Source: Luidia sarsii | Taxonomy: Eukaryota; Echinodermata; Asteroidea; Paxillosida; Luidiidae | DNA: 64,000 nucleotides | Reading direction: 5' to 3' | NCBI GenBank assembly: GCA_949987565.1 | Contig: OX465104.1 | Span: 10,562,345 to 10,626,344, forward strand | Part shown: positions 52,381-64,000 of the stretch, piece by piece | Layout: each line of letters begins with the position of its first letter | Numbering within the stretch: the stretch's first letter is position 1 | Position numbers and translations under genes: made by a program | The notes under the pieces: model-generated | What the model was told of the DNA's origin: nothing | Database searches by the model: none | What the model saw: the letters and a program-made list of their open reading frames with translations, nothing else

Positions 52381-52858
52381 AGAGCCGTTCCCACTTCACC
52401 AAACAAACGTGATTATTTGGATGGCGATTTGAATCGCGATTCAAACTCCACTCTTTTTGTGTGAGGGGACACAATAAATGCGATTATTACTGGGATTTGA
52501 ATTGCGATTCGGACTCCACTAAGAGTGAGATTTTTTCAAATAATCGTGTTTATTTGCGACGCGATGTGTGTGGAAACGTCCGCTCAAATCGCACCGGTTT
52601 TTTTTTAAGCCCACGATGCATTGCGCAAGCATGGCATTTCCTGCCAGCAGCTTACTGCCAGGAAGTGCAGCACAGGATTTGTTTACGTTCGTCAGCGAGT
52701 CCCGCCATTCCCGCTTGCGAAGCGCGACCACATGCGAGTCGCAATCGGCTCGCGTTTATTTGCGACGCGATTATTTGGCCTGTGTGGACACGAAAAAAAA
52801 AAAAGGTTTTTTGAATCGCGATTCAAATCGCGATTATTTTCGTAGTGGAAACGGCCCT
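52381..52858. mobile_element. Fold-back MITE with GGCCGTTTCCAC-type ends
   Basis: It starts AGCCGTTCCCACTTCACC and ends GTAGTGGAAACGGCCCT. The inside is rich in GAATCGCGATTC and ATTATTTG palindromes in both halves (near 52,420-52,550 and 52,740-52,840). The middle part (52,600-52,720) is unlike the arms and may be an insertion. Confidence 0.7.
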
Positions 52859-53819
52859 ACTAGGACCCAATACTTGGACTACTATTTATAATGTGATAGC
52901 ATTCCTTACTTCAGATGTTCTAACACTATTGGCTTATTGAATACGATGGACCTGTTCTGCTTCAACTTCATGAAGGCTTTGCCCTACTTGATGTGTAATT
53001 AAATACTGTGTTTAATTGTATGTCGAGTAGGACCTTGTTGAAGTACATTCTCCTTGATGCAAACTCATATTATAGCTATCACTTCTGTTCTAGAAAAGGC
53101 CCTGAAATGTTCTCGGCCCCAACAAAAATATTTAAAATACAGAAAATGCCATCTTGCAACCATACTGATCTTTAACTAAGAGGCAAGTTACTTATAAACG
53201 TACATGTACAGGTACATGATTCATGCATACCATTGAAAAAACGTATCCCCAAAACATAGTTCACTGACATGAGTAGCCTCATCGTTGCAGTGTACAAAGA
53301 AAACACAGATCAATCAACTGGACTTGCACTTCCGGCAGTACACATTTAAATGAATCTTTTAATTGTGTTTTGCCTCACTTAGAGTTCAAGCTTCAAGGTT
53401 TTTGGTATCTTGGTAAGTACTGTATAGTATACCGATATTACCGAACATGGATGAGGTCAGCGGAAAGCAGTAAACACTTCTTTCTTTTGTTAATTCAGAG
53501 GTCTCATGTTCAAGTCTAGAACTTCAGGTCCAGTCAAAGTTTTCTTTGCCAATTTCTCAAATTGTTCAAAAGTTTCCAGTCAGTTTTTCCTTTGTTTGTT
53601 TGACTTGAATTGAAAAGCTGCACATCGACTGTGTGTGATGCCTGAGCTGCTGCAGCCAGGTTTACAACAATTGGTTGTTTGCAGCTGAATAAAAGTGAGG
53701 GGGTGGGTGTTCCCTGGAGATATATTGCAGTTAATTGTTGCTGACTGGTGCCTCCACCCTGGCAAAGACTTAGTTGACTTACTTGACTAGTATTTGGGAA
53801 AGTCGCCATCTAAGACTAA

Positions 53820-53915
53820 GAGCTGGATAGCTCAGATGGTACGTTAGTAAGAGCGCTGGTACAACAATCCAGACTCTCGAAAGGTCTCAAGTTCAAGCCC
53901 TGGTCCAGTCAAAGT
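53820..53915 (+). repeat. tRNA-derived SINE, family 2
   Basis: GGATAGCTCAGATGGTACG (A-box-like) and GGTCTCAAGTTCAAGCCC (B-box-like) are about 40 bp apart, followed by CTGGTCCAGTCAAAGTTTT. Partial relatives are at 23.16, 34.67, 36.40, 41.37 and 53.50 kb. An extra segment in the anticodon arm region rules out a working tRNA. Confidence 0.65.
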
Positions 53916-55194
53916 TTTTTAGCAAATCTTCAAATTGTTCCCAGTCTGTTTTTTCTTTGTTTGTTTGACTTCTTTCTTATGCTACATGTAAAGTCATGTA
54001 TGTGGTATAGCCTAGACCTAATTGTGCTGTATTGAAAAGAGAATGCCATTAAGTAGTCAGTCAATTAGTCAGTCAGTTCCAGAAGCCCTTATTTACCTGT
54101 GGTCATGCTGCGCCTGCAGGGTTAGCTCAGCTCCATAGGGCCTACTACTGCCAAATTTGGAAACTGGAGAGCAAATCTGACTGTCCTGTTATTGCAGAGT
54201 CTGTAGAGCATGGACCCATTTCTTTGGCCACGAGACTGTAATTTGTCATCTGAAAATATATGCGCAGAACACTAGAAAAACAACTCATATTTTTAGCCCA
54301 TGAAGGGCACCCAATGGTTAGACATGAATATTTTATCTACTGCAACTGAAATGCTAACAGGTCATGAGAATGAAACTGACTTGCATAATATTATGTGTAC
54401 ATGTACATGTACATGTACATAGTGTATAATTATGTACAGTACAGTGTACATGTACACGTGCTTGGTAGTTTTTGAAGACTGGTGTGAAATTGTCCCAACC
54501 ATTTTGAAATACATTGTGAAATTCATCTCGCTTATTGACGATAATTTACATGTCCAGTCAATTGGACACATACCGGGTACGTACACACATGTACATGTAC
54601 GTGTAGGGACTCGGGACTGAGTTTGCCAAGGAATACTGTATACTCGGGTATATGCTGGATTGGATTGGTTGTTGTGTTAGTTTTTTTCTGTAAGGACTAA
54701 GGACTGTGCTGTAAGTGGCAATGCCCATTTACATTTACTGGACACTTGTACTGCATATAGACATATATGGTTTGCTGAATAATATGGGACAGTCTGGGAC
54801 TTTGCACTTTGCACACATTAATAATCAAGATCAGACCACTGACGGTGACCAAGACTCCAAGCCTTGATCTGAATTAATGGCTACACCATAGCAACATCCA
54901 CAGCCACTGCCTACAGTACATGTTTGCTCTGTGCTGGACTGCTGGCTAGTGATTTCAGGGCAGTATAAAAAGTTAACAACACAATTTTCAGCCACTGGCA
55001 GCAGACGTACATGTACATGAAGAAACCATGTTTGAGTTACCAGTATGTGCATGCTGAGATCTATATGTACTGTACTACACACACACAATGCACATGTACA
55101 TGTAAATGCTCAGAACAATGCACATGTGATAAAAATGAACCAATATACATGTATAATTAGTGGCGGGTACCATGTTGCATCAATTCAAATCCAC

Positions 55195-55350
55195 CACATG
55201 ACCTCGACCAGCTCAGTGGTCAAGTGGTTAAGACGTCTAAACTAGAAAGCAGTGGTGGGTTCGAATCCTGCCTGTGCTGCCTGAAATTTTTCATCAGGTA
55301 AACCGTATTGGGCAAAGCACTGAGTGTTTATCACGTCAAGCAGGGCAAAC
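55195..55350 (+). repeat. tRNA-derived SINE, family 1
   Basis: GACCTCGACCAGCTCAGTGG and GTTAAGACGTCTAAACTAG precede the B-box GGTTCGAATCC (55,258-55,268). The body ends with CATCAGGTAAACC, GGGCAAAGCACTGAG and GTTTATCACGTC. The same tail occurs at 12.1, 32.5 and 62.7 kb. Confidence 0.75.
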
Positions 55351-58300
55351 TTCAATGAATTACATTGTCCATGATGCAAACATCATGTTATATTTATAAT
55401 CTATGATTATTAATACCACTTCAATTTGCAATTCTTACCCATCACAAATTTCGCGTTATTTCCAAATACAGTACCAGTTTCATGAAAACCTTGTGGAGAC
55501 CTATACAGTACACCTTTACAATTTCCCTGTAAAGACCTACCGGTATTCAACCTACACGTAGGTCTCCACAAGTCACTAGATTCGCGCCATATTGGCTTAA
55601 CCGTAACGCACACAGGTTCTTCCCAGATTTGTGACTTGAAATCACAAAAGCTGAACCTCAGACTAGTTGCTTGAGGGGGGGGTGGAACAGCTAATGGGAT
55701 GAATATTCAGTAACGAGTGTCTAAACAGGTGCCCCTTCATTGTGCATTGTTGACAATGATGGATAGCATTTCCTTGGCTATGGACTTTAAGAGCATATTA
55801 TCTTCATAGATTCACAGAGTTCACTTGTATTCAGTACATTACTTAGCTGTTTGTAGAAGACCATGGTTTATGTATATATGGCATACTAGAGAAGTCGAGA
55901 TTATGCTGCAAAGTGCTGCAAACACCAAAAGCAATTGTGGGTATATCCATGTGTCCAAGATGTCTATTGAGAATGAGTAGTTTCATTCAACTCAAATCCC
56001 TGTCCTTGTCATTATGTTTTGACGATTACTTCTTCTGTTTTGCTCGGTGGGGTTGCTTGTCTTTTTTTTTTTGATGCAGATACCTGTATAAAAAAAATTA
56101 TTTGCGTAAAGTGCCTTAAGTTTTTAACCAAACCTGATTTATAATTGTTACTGAGTTATAACTTATATAGGCTATAACGTTTTATTACCTATTTGTGTAC
56201 ACAAGGATTTTTTTTACACTAGTCTACTTGCAGATTTGTGTTATTTGGAATTCACAAATAATATCATGTATTTTTCCAGTTGAAGTGTTTGCCATCTTGG
56301 TACCAGGAAGTATTATTATATAGCATATTTTGCTGAAGGTTATGTATGTGCATTGCTTTTATTAACAAATCTCCTTGATTCCCAGTTCCAATTAATCAAC
56401 CACTTATTCATAACTTCTTGACTTGTCGGATGTTGTTGAAGTTCCTACCTGGATGTAAATGTGATTTTCAGTGTAAACATGATATTTTTATGCTTCATCA
56501 CATTTTCAGTGAAAAGTAGCCTTTTAGTCTCCCAAACGGCTATGCATATTGTTCCATATTTCCAGTAATGGCTCGTTTTTGGTAAATGTCAAGCATAATT
56601 TGTATCGCTGGCGTCACTATCCAAGCGTAATGTCACTAAATGGCTGTCATTCATTCATCATGGTTCCGTGCCATTAAACACGCCGCCTTTCTAATGAAAG
56701 AAGGATGAACAGTACACCGAACCCCCCATAACATGTACATAAAACATGGTGTTTTTCATAACCACATGCATACATGATTGTGATTTCAGAACATTTGGAC
56801 GTGCATGAATCACGGGGCTAGAATTTATTACAGTGGCCTGTTGTGGTGCTTAGAGGCCCTAGATACAACATTGGTAAACGTCAAAAGATTGCCACAGTTT
56901 TTGTAATATTAAACCATCAAACATTCCAAAAAATAAATCCTGCGAAGGTTTTAGCTCAAATGGTAATCTGAGAAAGTAGAAAAAGGCCAAAAAAAACCGT
57001 CACGGTTTTCGTACCGTTCTGTGGTCAGTGGTGTAAGAAATAGTTTATTTCTCGCGAATAATAAACTATTTGTTTGAGTGAAGATTTCTCTAAAAGTACA
57101 GCATTCCAGACTATAAGTTTTCAACATGAGGATTCTGTCATAACCATCTATGAATGGTGTAAGTTAGATGGAAAAATGTGGACATCGATGTTTTCCGATC
57201 TTCCCAATTTTGTATAGGGCCTTTAATTGGCCACCCCAAAATCGGACATCTGAAACTGCATGCCAGATGCGGTGCCAGGCTGGCTGCATGTACATGTATA
57301 CCCAAGATTGCTAGATCGTATACCTTACCACTGTTGCACTCAGATTCTGATTCATTATTTGGACTTCTTTGGCCATCGAGAAATCCATTTGGCCAACTCT
57401 GCCATGCTGAACATTTACTGTGGTTACCTGCTATGGCTGGCTAACTATCTAAGAAAAAAAAAGACGAAGGCTTGTATAACACTTCTGTATAGGCAAATCA
57501 AGAAAACTGGACTCGCACTTTGCTTTCCATACATATTTGTTTACATACATTTTGTCGTCTTTCTTATTGAAGTATTTCCAGCAACTCCCCCTTTCCTTGG
57601 CAAACCTTGTGGAGATTTGGGACAGCTGCTGTTGATTTCAGCATTAAGCACATCGCTATTGGCTAATTAATTATGTCAGAAGCGTCGGGAGTGTTGACTT
57701 CGGGGCAGGTGCATGCAGCGTGTGCTGGCCCAGGCCTCTTCAGTTTGACGCCGAAAAGCCCGTTTTCTCTTCGGAGATTCAGCGCCACTTGTCCCCTTAC
57801 ACTTGACTTCTGTGGGTGTGCTTTTTTTTCTCGTCCGCTTCTCCCCATCGTTGCGACCGGCTTATTCGGGTACTATTAATAATGAATGGGACTTCATCAC
57901 TGGCAAACAAGTCTGGGATGCGTATAAGCATGCATTGCTAAAGGTTCTGCGTCGAACCTCTACTCCAGAAACTGGTGAAATCAGACGCGATCCATCGAAC
58001 ATCTAATTCTGCTCTCACTCTCTCTCTCGGTCTCTCTATCTGTCAGCACTGTGAGGAAACCATTGATTAGCTGACGTCCTCTCATTCCTTGTGCATGGGT
58101 GTGACTTGTTTTGGATAGTAAACTCGGCGGCTCGACCTTCCCTTCAGGCAGGGGCCGAAGATGCCCAGGATATGTTCGCCCGCCTGTACTTTCCAGCTTA
58201 TGTGTGCGTTATACAATGCGTGTACCTACGTGTAAATGGCAGGGATTGTGGATATGACGAAGACGGGGCGAATTTTCTTCCAAGGACTGTGACTGTGAGC

Positions 58301-60250
58301 GCCCTAGACAGACGGTTGTTGTGTCGTACGCACGGTCCCGAACCCTCATATACCAGGAAGATAATCACAGCCTGTTGAATATCGCCGTGCAGAACTCCAA
58401 CCAATCTTCAAGTCCAACTATACTATGGCGTCGTGGGCAGAGGTAAATACACGTCAGAAAGCGGTAACTTTGTGTAGTGAAGTCGCTTGCCCTTGAACTT
58501 CTGTGTTGTATTCGTGTTCAGATGGCGCTAATTGGCGGGGAAAGCGTTGACGTGCCTTTTTTGTGATACGCTGATTTTCCCGAGAATCCCTGAATGCAGA
58601 ATGTACATTACCAAATTGCTCTGCGGGGTCAATCAACATATTTTGTTTCATTAAAAAAAAAACATGTTTATTTATTTGTATTTAAAAACTACACATCACA
58701 GATTTACGTTGACCAAAATAACGAGGAATCAGAATGATTTGAAAAAAAAGCCAAGCATCGCGAGTGCATTAATTTTGCATCTGAAGTATGTAAATTATGA
58801 TTACCGAACGAAAATCCGGACGCTTGTTTTTTTGTAAAGGTTTAGACTGTAAAACTCTTCGCTTTTGAAGTCATTCAAGGCCGCTTGAAAATTGCCACCG
58901 CAATAAGGAGTTTGAACGAGATTGTCCCATGTTTTGGGGAAAATCTTGACTTACCGATTATCGATCGGGCACAGTTAAAATTGTCTGCACTTGAAAACCA
59001 TCCAGATGTTAGACCCCATACGGTACATGTGCTATGTCGGCAACGAACCCAGTTAGGTGTCAAAAGTTACAAAATTCCCGAGATGGTTGTCTACATTCAT
59101 ACCTAAAAATCTAGTCGGCAAAATCCCGCTTGAAAAAGCAGTTCACTTTGACGCGAGTAATTCACCGAACGGCGTTACTCTGTACCTTTTGGGGGGCAAT
59201 TTGTACCGAGCACCAAACAGCCGTCGTCCATGTGCAGACATTCGACTCCCTATTGCACGAGCGACCTCTGTATCGTCTCAGGCCACTGAGCGCGTGTCGT
59301 GAATATGGCGCCGTGTGCACAAAAATAAAGTAGACCAGCTTGGGCCACGGTAGTTGGGTGTTGAGCACGTGATAACGTGCGAGGTCAAAGGCTATCATTG
59401 GAAGGGGGGGTTGAGAAATACCCTATGAATGTTCCACAGTGGTAGGGTTGCACAAAACCCTGCGTGGGTATTTCGACGTGGAAGTGAACGGATTGTGAGT
59501 TTCACAAACCACGCAATTCGCTACTGGGCGGTGGCGGTCATGCGAATTGGAGGTTTGTGAATAAACGGTGCGGATCAACCCCCCTCCGCACCAATCCGTT
59601 GGTCGTACGCCGCTGCGTGCATGCATAATGTAATGTGCTGCCAGTGAACGTGCATGTAGTGACGATCGCCGGGGTAATGTTATGTACGAGGGGCCCAGGC
59701 CTGTGGACTCAGATGCACCCGTACCGCACAGATGCACCACTCACCTCATTTCGTATGAATTCCATCTCGGCCTGTGTGTTTTTTTGGTGGGGTTTTTTCC
59801 CCTCCCCTCTTGGCTCTCCTGGGCCAGTAAATTGAGCAACCCAGTTAGCGGACGTACAGGCAGACTACACGGGTGGCGTCTTGCATGCAGTCAAATGGAT
59901 ACTCGCTGACCGCACCGTTATATCTCAGCGCTGGGTGGGAAAGAGGGAGTGAAGGAAGAGAGAGAAGGGGGGACGGGCCTCTCTCGAATTGAGTGTCTTC
60001 ATCGGATGTGATTCCAGCCGGCTGTCTTTCAAATGAAACCCTTCCAGTTTATCTACGATGGCTTCCTAGTGGTGGCTGTGCTCATCCCGACCCAACTACC
60101 TGTGTGATTGCCTTACACACCGACGTATAACCTGTGTGCCGTTTTCTGCGTTGGAGAGAAGGCAGGCAGGAAGGAAGGGGGGAAAAGGGTTGTGCCTTTT
60201 CGTGGGTTTTCGATCGCCGCCTCCCCTGCCCCCTTACTAGCCAGTGAATT

Positions 60251-60394
60251 ATGTTCAATTTTTTCCGGAAGCGGAAGAAACCTTCGGCCGGGAAGTCTCC
60301 CACCTCGCAGACTCTACCTCCTGCTCAGGATGGCAGCCAGCCACAGACCTCAGCTGCCGATACCGACGGCGTTCAGGATAACCCTCCAGTTGTC
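60251..60394 (+). CDS. Unassigned first coding exon
   Basis: The exon is 48 codons from ATG to a strong GTGAGT donor in phase 0. The peptide starts MFNFFRKRKKPSAGKSPTSQ, a hydrophobic patch followed by a basic cluster, and continues polar to DNPPVV. Such a start is common in membrane-associated or cytoskeletal adaptor proteins, but I do not recognise the family. The 5' DNA is moderately GC-rich. Its phase would also allow splicing to a downstream PKA regulatory-subunit exon as an alternative first exon, which I regard as less likely than a separate gene. Confidence 0.5.
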
Positions 60395-60411
60395 GTGAGT
60401 GACTTGTAAAC

Positions 60412-60480
60412 TTGTACATGTACATGTTGTACATGAACATGTACATGTACATGTACATGTACATGTACATGTACATGTAG
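60412..60480. repeat. (ACATGT)n microsatellite
   Basis: TACATG units are repeated about ten times, directly after the donor of the preceding exon. ACATGT is self-complementary, so the tract reads the same on both strands. Smaller tracts are at 6,732-6,775, 54,395-54,425, 54,585-54,602 and 61,600-61,645. Confidence 0.9.
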
Positions 60481-63251
60481 TCCGAGTAACTTGGACCCTT
60501 ACAATAGCCATGCATATTCAAATTGTTATTAATTTTCTGAAAAGGGGGTCAACATGTCAAATTATTAATGAGTGGGTAAGTGGATGGTCCAGATATAAGA
60601 TAGATTGTCATCCATTAGCCTAAATTGATTTTTCTAATAGTGGGCACTTTGAAATCAGAGTCATCTTACTTCTTACTAATCTTAGATTCATATTCATTGG
60701 AACTTTGTAATTGTATTGTATATCTTCAAACTTAGTTCTAATATAGTAATAGTAACTAATACTATTAATAAGTAATAAGGGTAGTAAGAATTAAATTTTG
60801 GGTTTACACTTAGATAGATTATACTAATACTAGTAGTAGTATTGTAGTAAGTAGTAATTAGTACAAATGGCCATGTTTTTGTAACATGTATTTGAAAAAT
60901 AAATATTTTGTATGGGGTGACCCTCTATTTTCTAGGACAACAGCAGTCATGCACATAACAATTTAACATGTATGATACATGTACATGTAAATTGTAATGA
61001 CAGCCTACTGCCTAGTGAATAGTGTATACATGTACTGGTACTGTACATGTACATTGTAGATATCTCGAGACTTTTTTTACTGTCCTGGTGCCTTGAAATC
61101 TCCCCCATAAATTTTGTCATGTAAAGCTCATCAATAATACTTCCATCACTTACATGTACATGAAGATTTTTGATGATATTTTTGGGCCTCTGATATAACA
61201 ATATTTTCATACATGTTCATGTTTGTACATGTAGCATTGTAGCCTGGATTACACTGTAGTTGTGCTGTCTCATTTATTTTCATACTTTATTTTAGATTTA
61301 TGATTGATGAAACTTTGATTCTAATTAGTACTCATTTTCATTTGCCGAGGCACATGATTTGCATCTGGCCATTTACCATTGCTTTGGCGTTCTGCCAACT
61401 GCCCTTCATGCCTTTGGTATTTTGCCTTCATTTGGGGACCACAGTGGCATTACTCAAATATTGAAGGAATTAAATGCTCGTTTTCATGATTACAATGTAG
61501 AATGTACATGACAACATGTAAATCAATTTCATTGGATTACATGCACATTGTTGGTACATGATGTTATCTAAATACAGCATTACGTAGGTTCAGTTTACGT
61601 GTACACATGTACATGTACATGTACATACACGTACATGTACATGTAGGCCCCCTACACGTATTCAATCTCTTTTTCCCCATAAATTTTGTCATGTAGAGCT
61701 TGTCAAAAGAATTTTTTCCATTTCTTAGGTGATCCTTTTTTATGGATACTTTTAGTGCTGTAGTGTAAAATTAATAATGAACATGTGCATGTATTCATTC
61801 ACCCATTTTCAAAATCGTGAGGCTTCCTTGCACCTTTAATGAATATTGGTAGGGTGCTGTGGTTTTTGGATTAGCTTTGCGAACATTTTACATGCAAAGC
61901 AAGTGATTCCGCAGACCTTACATGTAATTGATAGTGATACTTCCTGCGATGGCTGAGAAGACGCTGCTAATGGCCTACAGGCTCACTCATTGATTCCTTG
62001 TCTTGCACTCATGGCCATGACAACCAGGGACCAATGTCACAGAGCCACTTACATGTACGTGAACACAAAAAAAGGTTAAATTGCTTAATATAATCCGATT
62101 GCCAGCCCGAGTTCTACTTCAATTGCATTTTTGCTAAGCACTTTGAATGCAGGCCAAGCATTACACTGTACATAAACGCCAACTACATGTACGTTAAATG
62201 TGCCCAGCAACTACTCAGCCTTGTCTTATTTGAGGAAGAGTTTGTATGCTTTGCTTGCTGGGTTTTATGTTTAAGAAGCTTGACGAAATTAAGCTCGGAT
62301 CTAGGCACGACGATTTCTATCTGTCTTTAACCTTAGGCTAATCGATACATTATTTTACATACATGTACATGTACAGTATAGTGTACAATGTGTACATGTA
62401 AAGTACATTCATGACATGTCGGACTTCGATTGACAGTCAGTTGAGAACAAGGAAAAGTAGTTTCTTCATTGAGTTTTGCCCTGCTCGACGTGAGTTATAA
62501 ACACTGTGCTTTGCCATGATGCCTGATGAAAACATTTTCAGGCAGCTCGGGTGGGATTCAAACAAACCCGCGACTCCTGCATGCTAGTGCAGATGTCTCT
62601 AGTGCAGGTAGAAGAAAACAGGAACCTTGGGTTCGAATCCCGCCCTAGCTGCCTGAAAATCTTTTTCATCAGGCATCGGGCAAAGCACTGAACACTCAGT
62701 GTTTATCACGTCGAGCATGGCAAACCCTCAATTACCCCCATTCTCCTCAACAAAAACATTAAGTTATACATGTATCTATGAGTATAACACTATATTGGTT
62801 CTCATCCTGGAAAAATAATTTCCATTTTTCCAAAGTGTGCAAATCTCCCAAAAGTGTGAACATTTTTCCCATATAGTGTGAACATTTTCCCGAAGTACAT
62901 TAAGTATTTAACAAAATCACACATGGAAATTTCGCATTAAAAGTTATACTGTAAGAACAAATTGTTGTTGCACCAGTACATCTAATACAATCTACACATA
63001 CCTGTATATTGCATTCAAGCATTGTTTTCCCACAACCATACAAGTACTAGCCTACCAGGTGTATGTAGGCGTACAGTGTGTACATGTACATGTAACTTGT
63101 AAGGGTACTTGTCTCACACATTTGTGTGGAATTAGAACTTATTGTACAGTACACTCACGCACAGTGGGCTGTACATGTATAATATCTGTGCCTGTCGGTT
63201 TGAACTCATCAATTTAGGAAGGTTGGATATATTTGATGTTTGTATTGGCAG
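60481..63251. other. AT-rich repeat region
   Basis: TAGTAATAGTAACTAATAC-type low-complexity DNA lies at 60,735-60,870. ACATGT tracts recur. A MITE relative of the GGGCCAATTTCATA family is at about 62,028. No coding exon is supported. Confidence 0.45.
62475..62740. repeat. Head-to-head SINE pair, family 1
   Basis: An inverted half (CTTTGCCATGATGCCTGATG, then CAGGCAGCTCGGGTGGGATT) is followed by a direct half with GGGTTCGAATCCCGCC and CATCAGGCATCGGGCAAAGC. The two halves share tails, so the whole forms a fold-back of about 265 bp. Confidence 0.7.
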
Positions 63252-63302
63252 TTTGATGGAATTCAGGCTAATGAGTTATGGAACCAATTTCCTAAAATTC
63301 AG
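63252..63302 (+). CDS. Possible small exon, unrecognised
   Basis: An acceptor TTGTATTGGCAG is followed by 17 codons, FDGIQANELWNQFPKIQ, and a GTCAGT donor, with phase 0 on both sides. The composition is protein-like and the phase would join exon 60,251-60,394 directly. The frame happens to stay open past the donor. Length and support are too small to be certain. Confidence 0.3.
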
Positions 63303-64000
63303 GTCAGTGTACATGGTCCAGATGGTCGAGTAGAAAATGAATTTCTCACTTATAAATTATTGGGCCCTTTTTTTATCAGTATGGATTGGATACACACCCA
63401 ATACCGAGTATACTCAGTTCATCTTCATCTTTTCACAGGTTTTGTCAGTTCAGAGTGAAAACTGAGTATGAACCATACCACACCCACTCCACACAGTCCA
63501 AATGTAGTGAGCAAGCGCAAACATTGAATGTACATCATGTACATGTGCTTAGTTTTTCTTCGTCAGGTTTTTACTTTATTCTTTTACTGGAAGCAGTTTT
63601 GTGTCTGTCAGGAGAGTTGGAGCCACTTGAACGAACTGGCGGGAGACTGACAGTGCTGGTTGCCCTGAGGGATGTCCCAACTGTTTGTCTTGGCCCAAGC
63701 AGGCCCCAGAGATTGCCCTCGCTTTGGGCATGCTCTGGGGAAAATTTCACGGGGGTAAAAAAACAAAAACAAATCTGGATGGGCCGGAAAGCATGAAGTG
63801 TTTTAGCTAAACCGTTCATGTTATGCCTGACTGGCAGCGTAAAAAGCGGTAATGTGCGCCGTAGAACGCGCGGTCAACCCGCGTGTCCGAAGAGCACTTG
63901 AGTATATTTCACGCGGAAAAAATATCGCGCGCAGATAAAAGAGGTCGCGGCATGTCAAGCCTTTGCCTTCTTGTCTCACCCTCCATGTTAGTGGTCAGAA
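63303..64000. other. Right end of the window
   Basis: Open frames here (for example 63,386-63,796) lack splice support. The last 200 bp are GC-richer with CGCG motifs. I see no assignable feature. Confidence 0.4.

Larger units (their letters stand above)
51003..60250. other. Long repeat-rich stretch after the PRKAR1 exon
   Basis: I see no convincing coding exon in these 9 kb. It contains a large fold-back (52,381-52,858), SINEs (53,820 and 55,200), many ACATGT microsatellites (for example 52,230-52,265 and 54,395-54,425), and poly-T runs. It is probably the first intron of the PKA subunit gene, possibly with other promoters. Weak candidates at 57,673 and 58,425 are under rejected items. Confidence 0.45.

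Noticed and set aside
53820..53915. Functional tRNA gene
   Set aside because: A/B-box-like motifs are present but acceptor and anticodon stems do not pair, and similar copies are dispersed as SINEs.
57673..57879. 68-codon frame starting MSEASGVLTSGQ
   Set aside because: No splice or family support, and two other frames overlap with equal composition.
58425..58442. Six-codon exon MASWAE with a GTAAAT donor
   Set aside because: Too short to separate from chance without RNA evidence.

Overview
The window looks like nuclear DNA of a marine deuterostome, most likely an echinoderm (possibly a sea star). Genes are split into short exons with GT-AG introns. The intergenic DNA is full of fold-back (MITE-like) elements, tRNA-derived SINEs and ACATGT microsatellites. 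The species call is inferred from repeat style and protein similarity, not proven. There is no bacterial, plasmid or CRISPR content.

Layout. 1-2.75 kb: AT-rich DNA with no supported gene. 3.3-5.2 kb: three phase-compatible minus-strand exons of an unrecognised protein; another possible minus-strand exon is at 7.5-7.9 kb. 5.2-16.4 kb: dense fold-back elements, including a three-copy family with GTGACCCGGCAC ends and a fold-back enclosing telomere-like DNA. 16.4-37.7 kb: a complete plus-strand ERCC6/CSB gene (transcription-coupled repair ATPase), which I resolve into 20 coding exons that join in frame into 1580 codons. Its introns 2, 7, 8, 9 and 11 each hold a different tandem array. Just past its stop, the same reading frame is open for 199 acidic codons. 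38-42 kb: repeats. 42.5-48.2 kb: a complete five-exon aquaporin-8-like gene (262 aa), whose intron 2 is a 1.1-kb CCAAC-type satellite and whose intron 4 holds a dead LINE fragment. 50.8-51.0 kb: the first coding exon (dimerisation/docking domain) of a type I PKA regulatory subunit; no later exon was found in the window. 51-64 kb: repeats, with one convincing but unidentified first-exon candidate at 60.25 kb and a weaker small exon at 63.25 kb.

The genes do not form an operon or pathway; they are ordinary neighbouring metazoan genes. The most unusual signals are in and around ERCC6: the in-frame acidic tail beyond two UGA codons, a minisatellite built from copies of exon 2's own 5' splice site, a GC-AG intron carrying a 54-bp satellite, and transposon sequence supplying or touching several splice sites.
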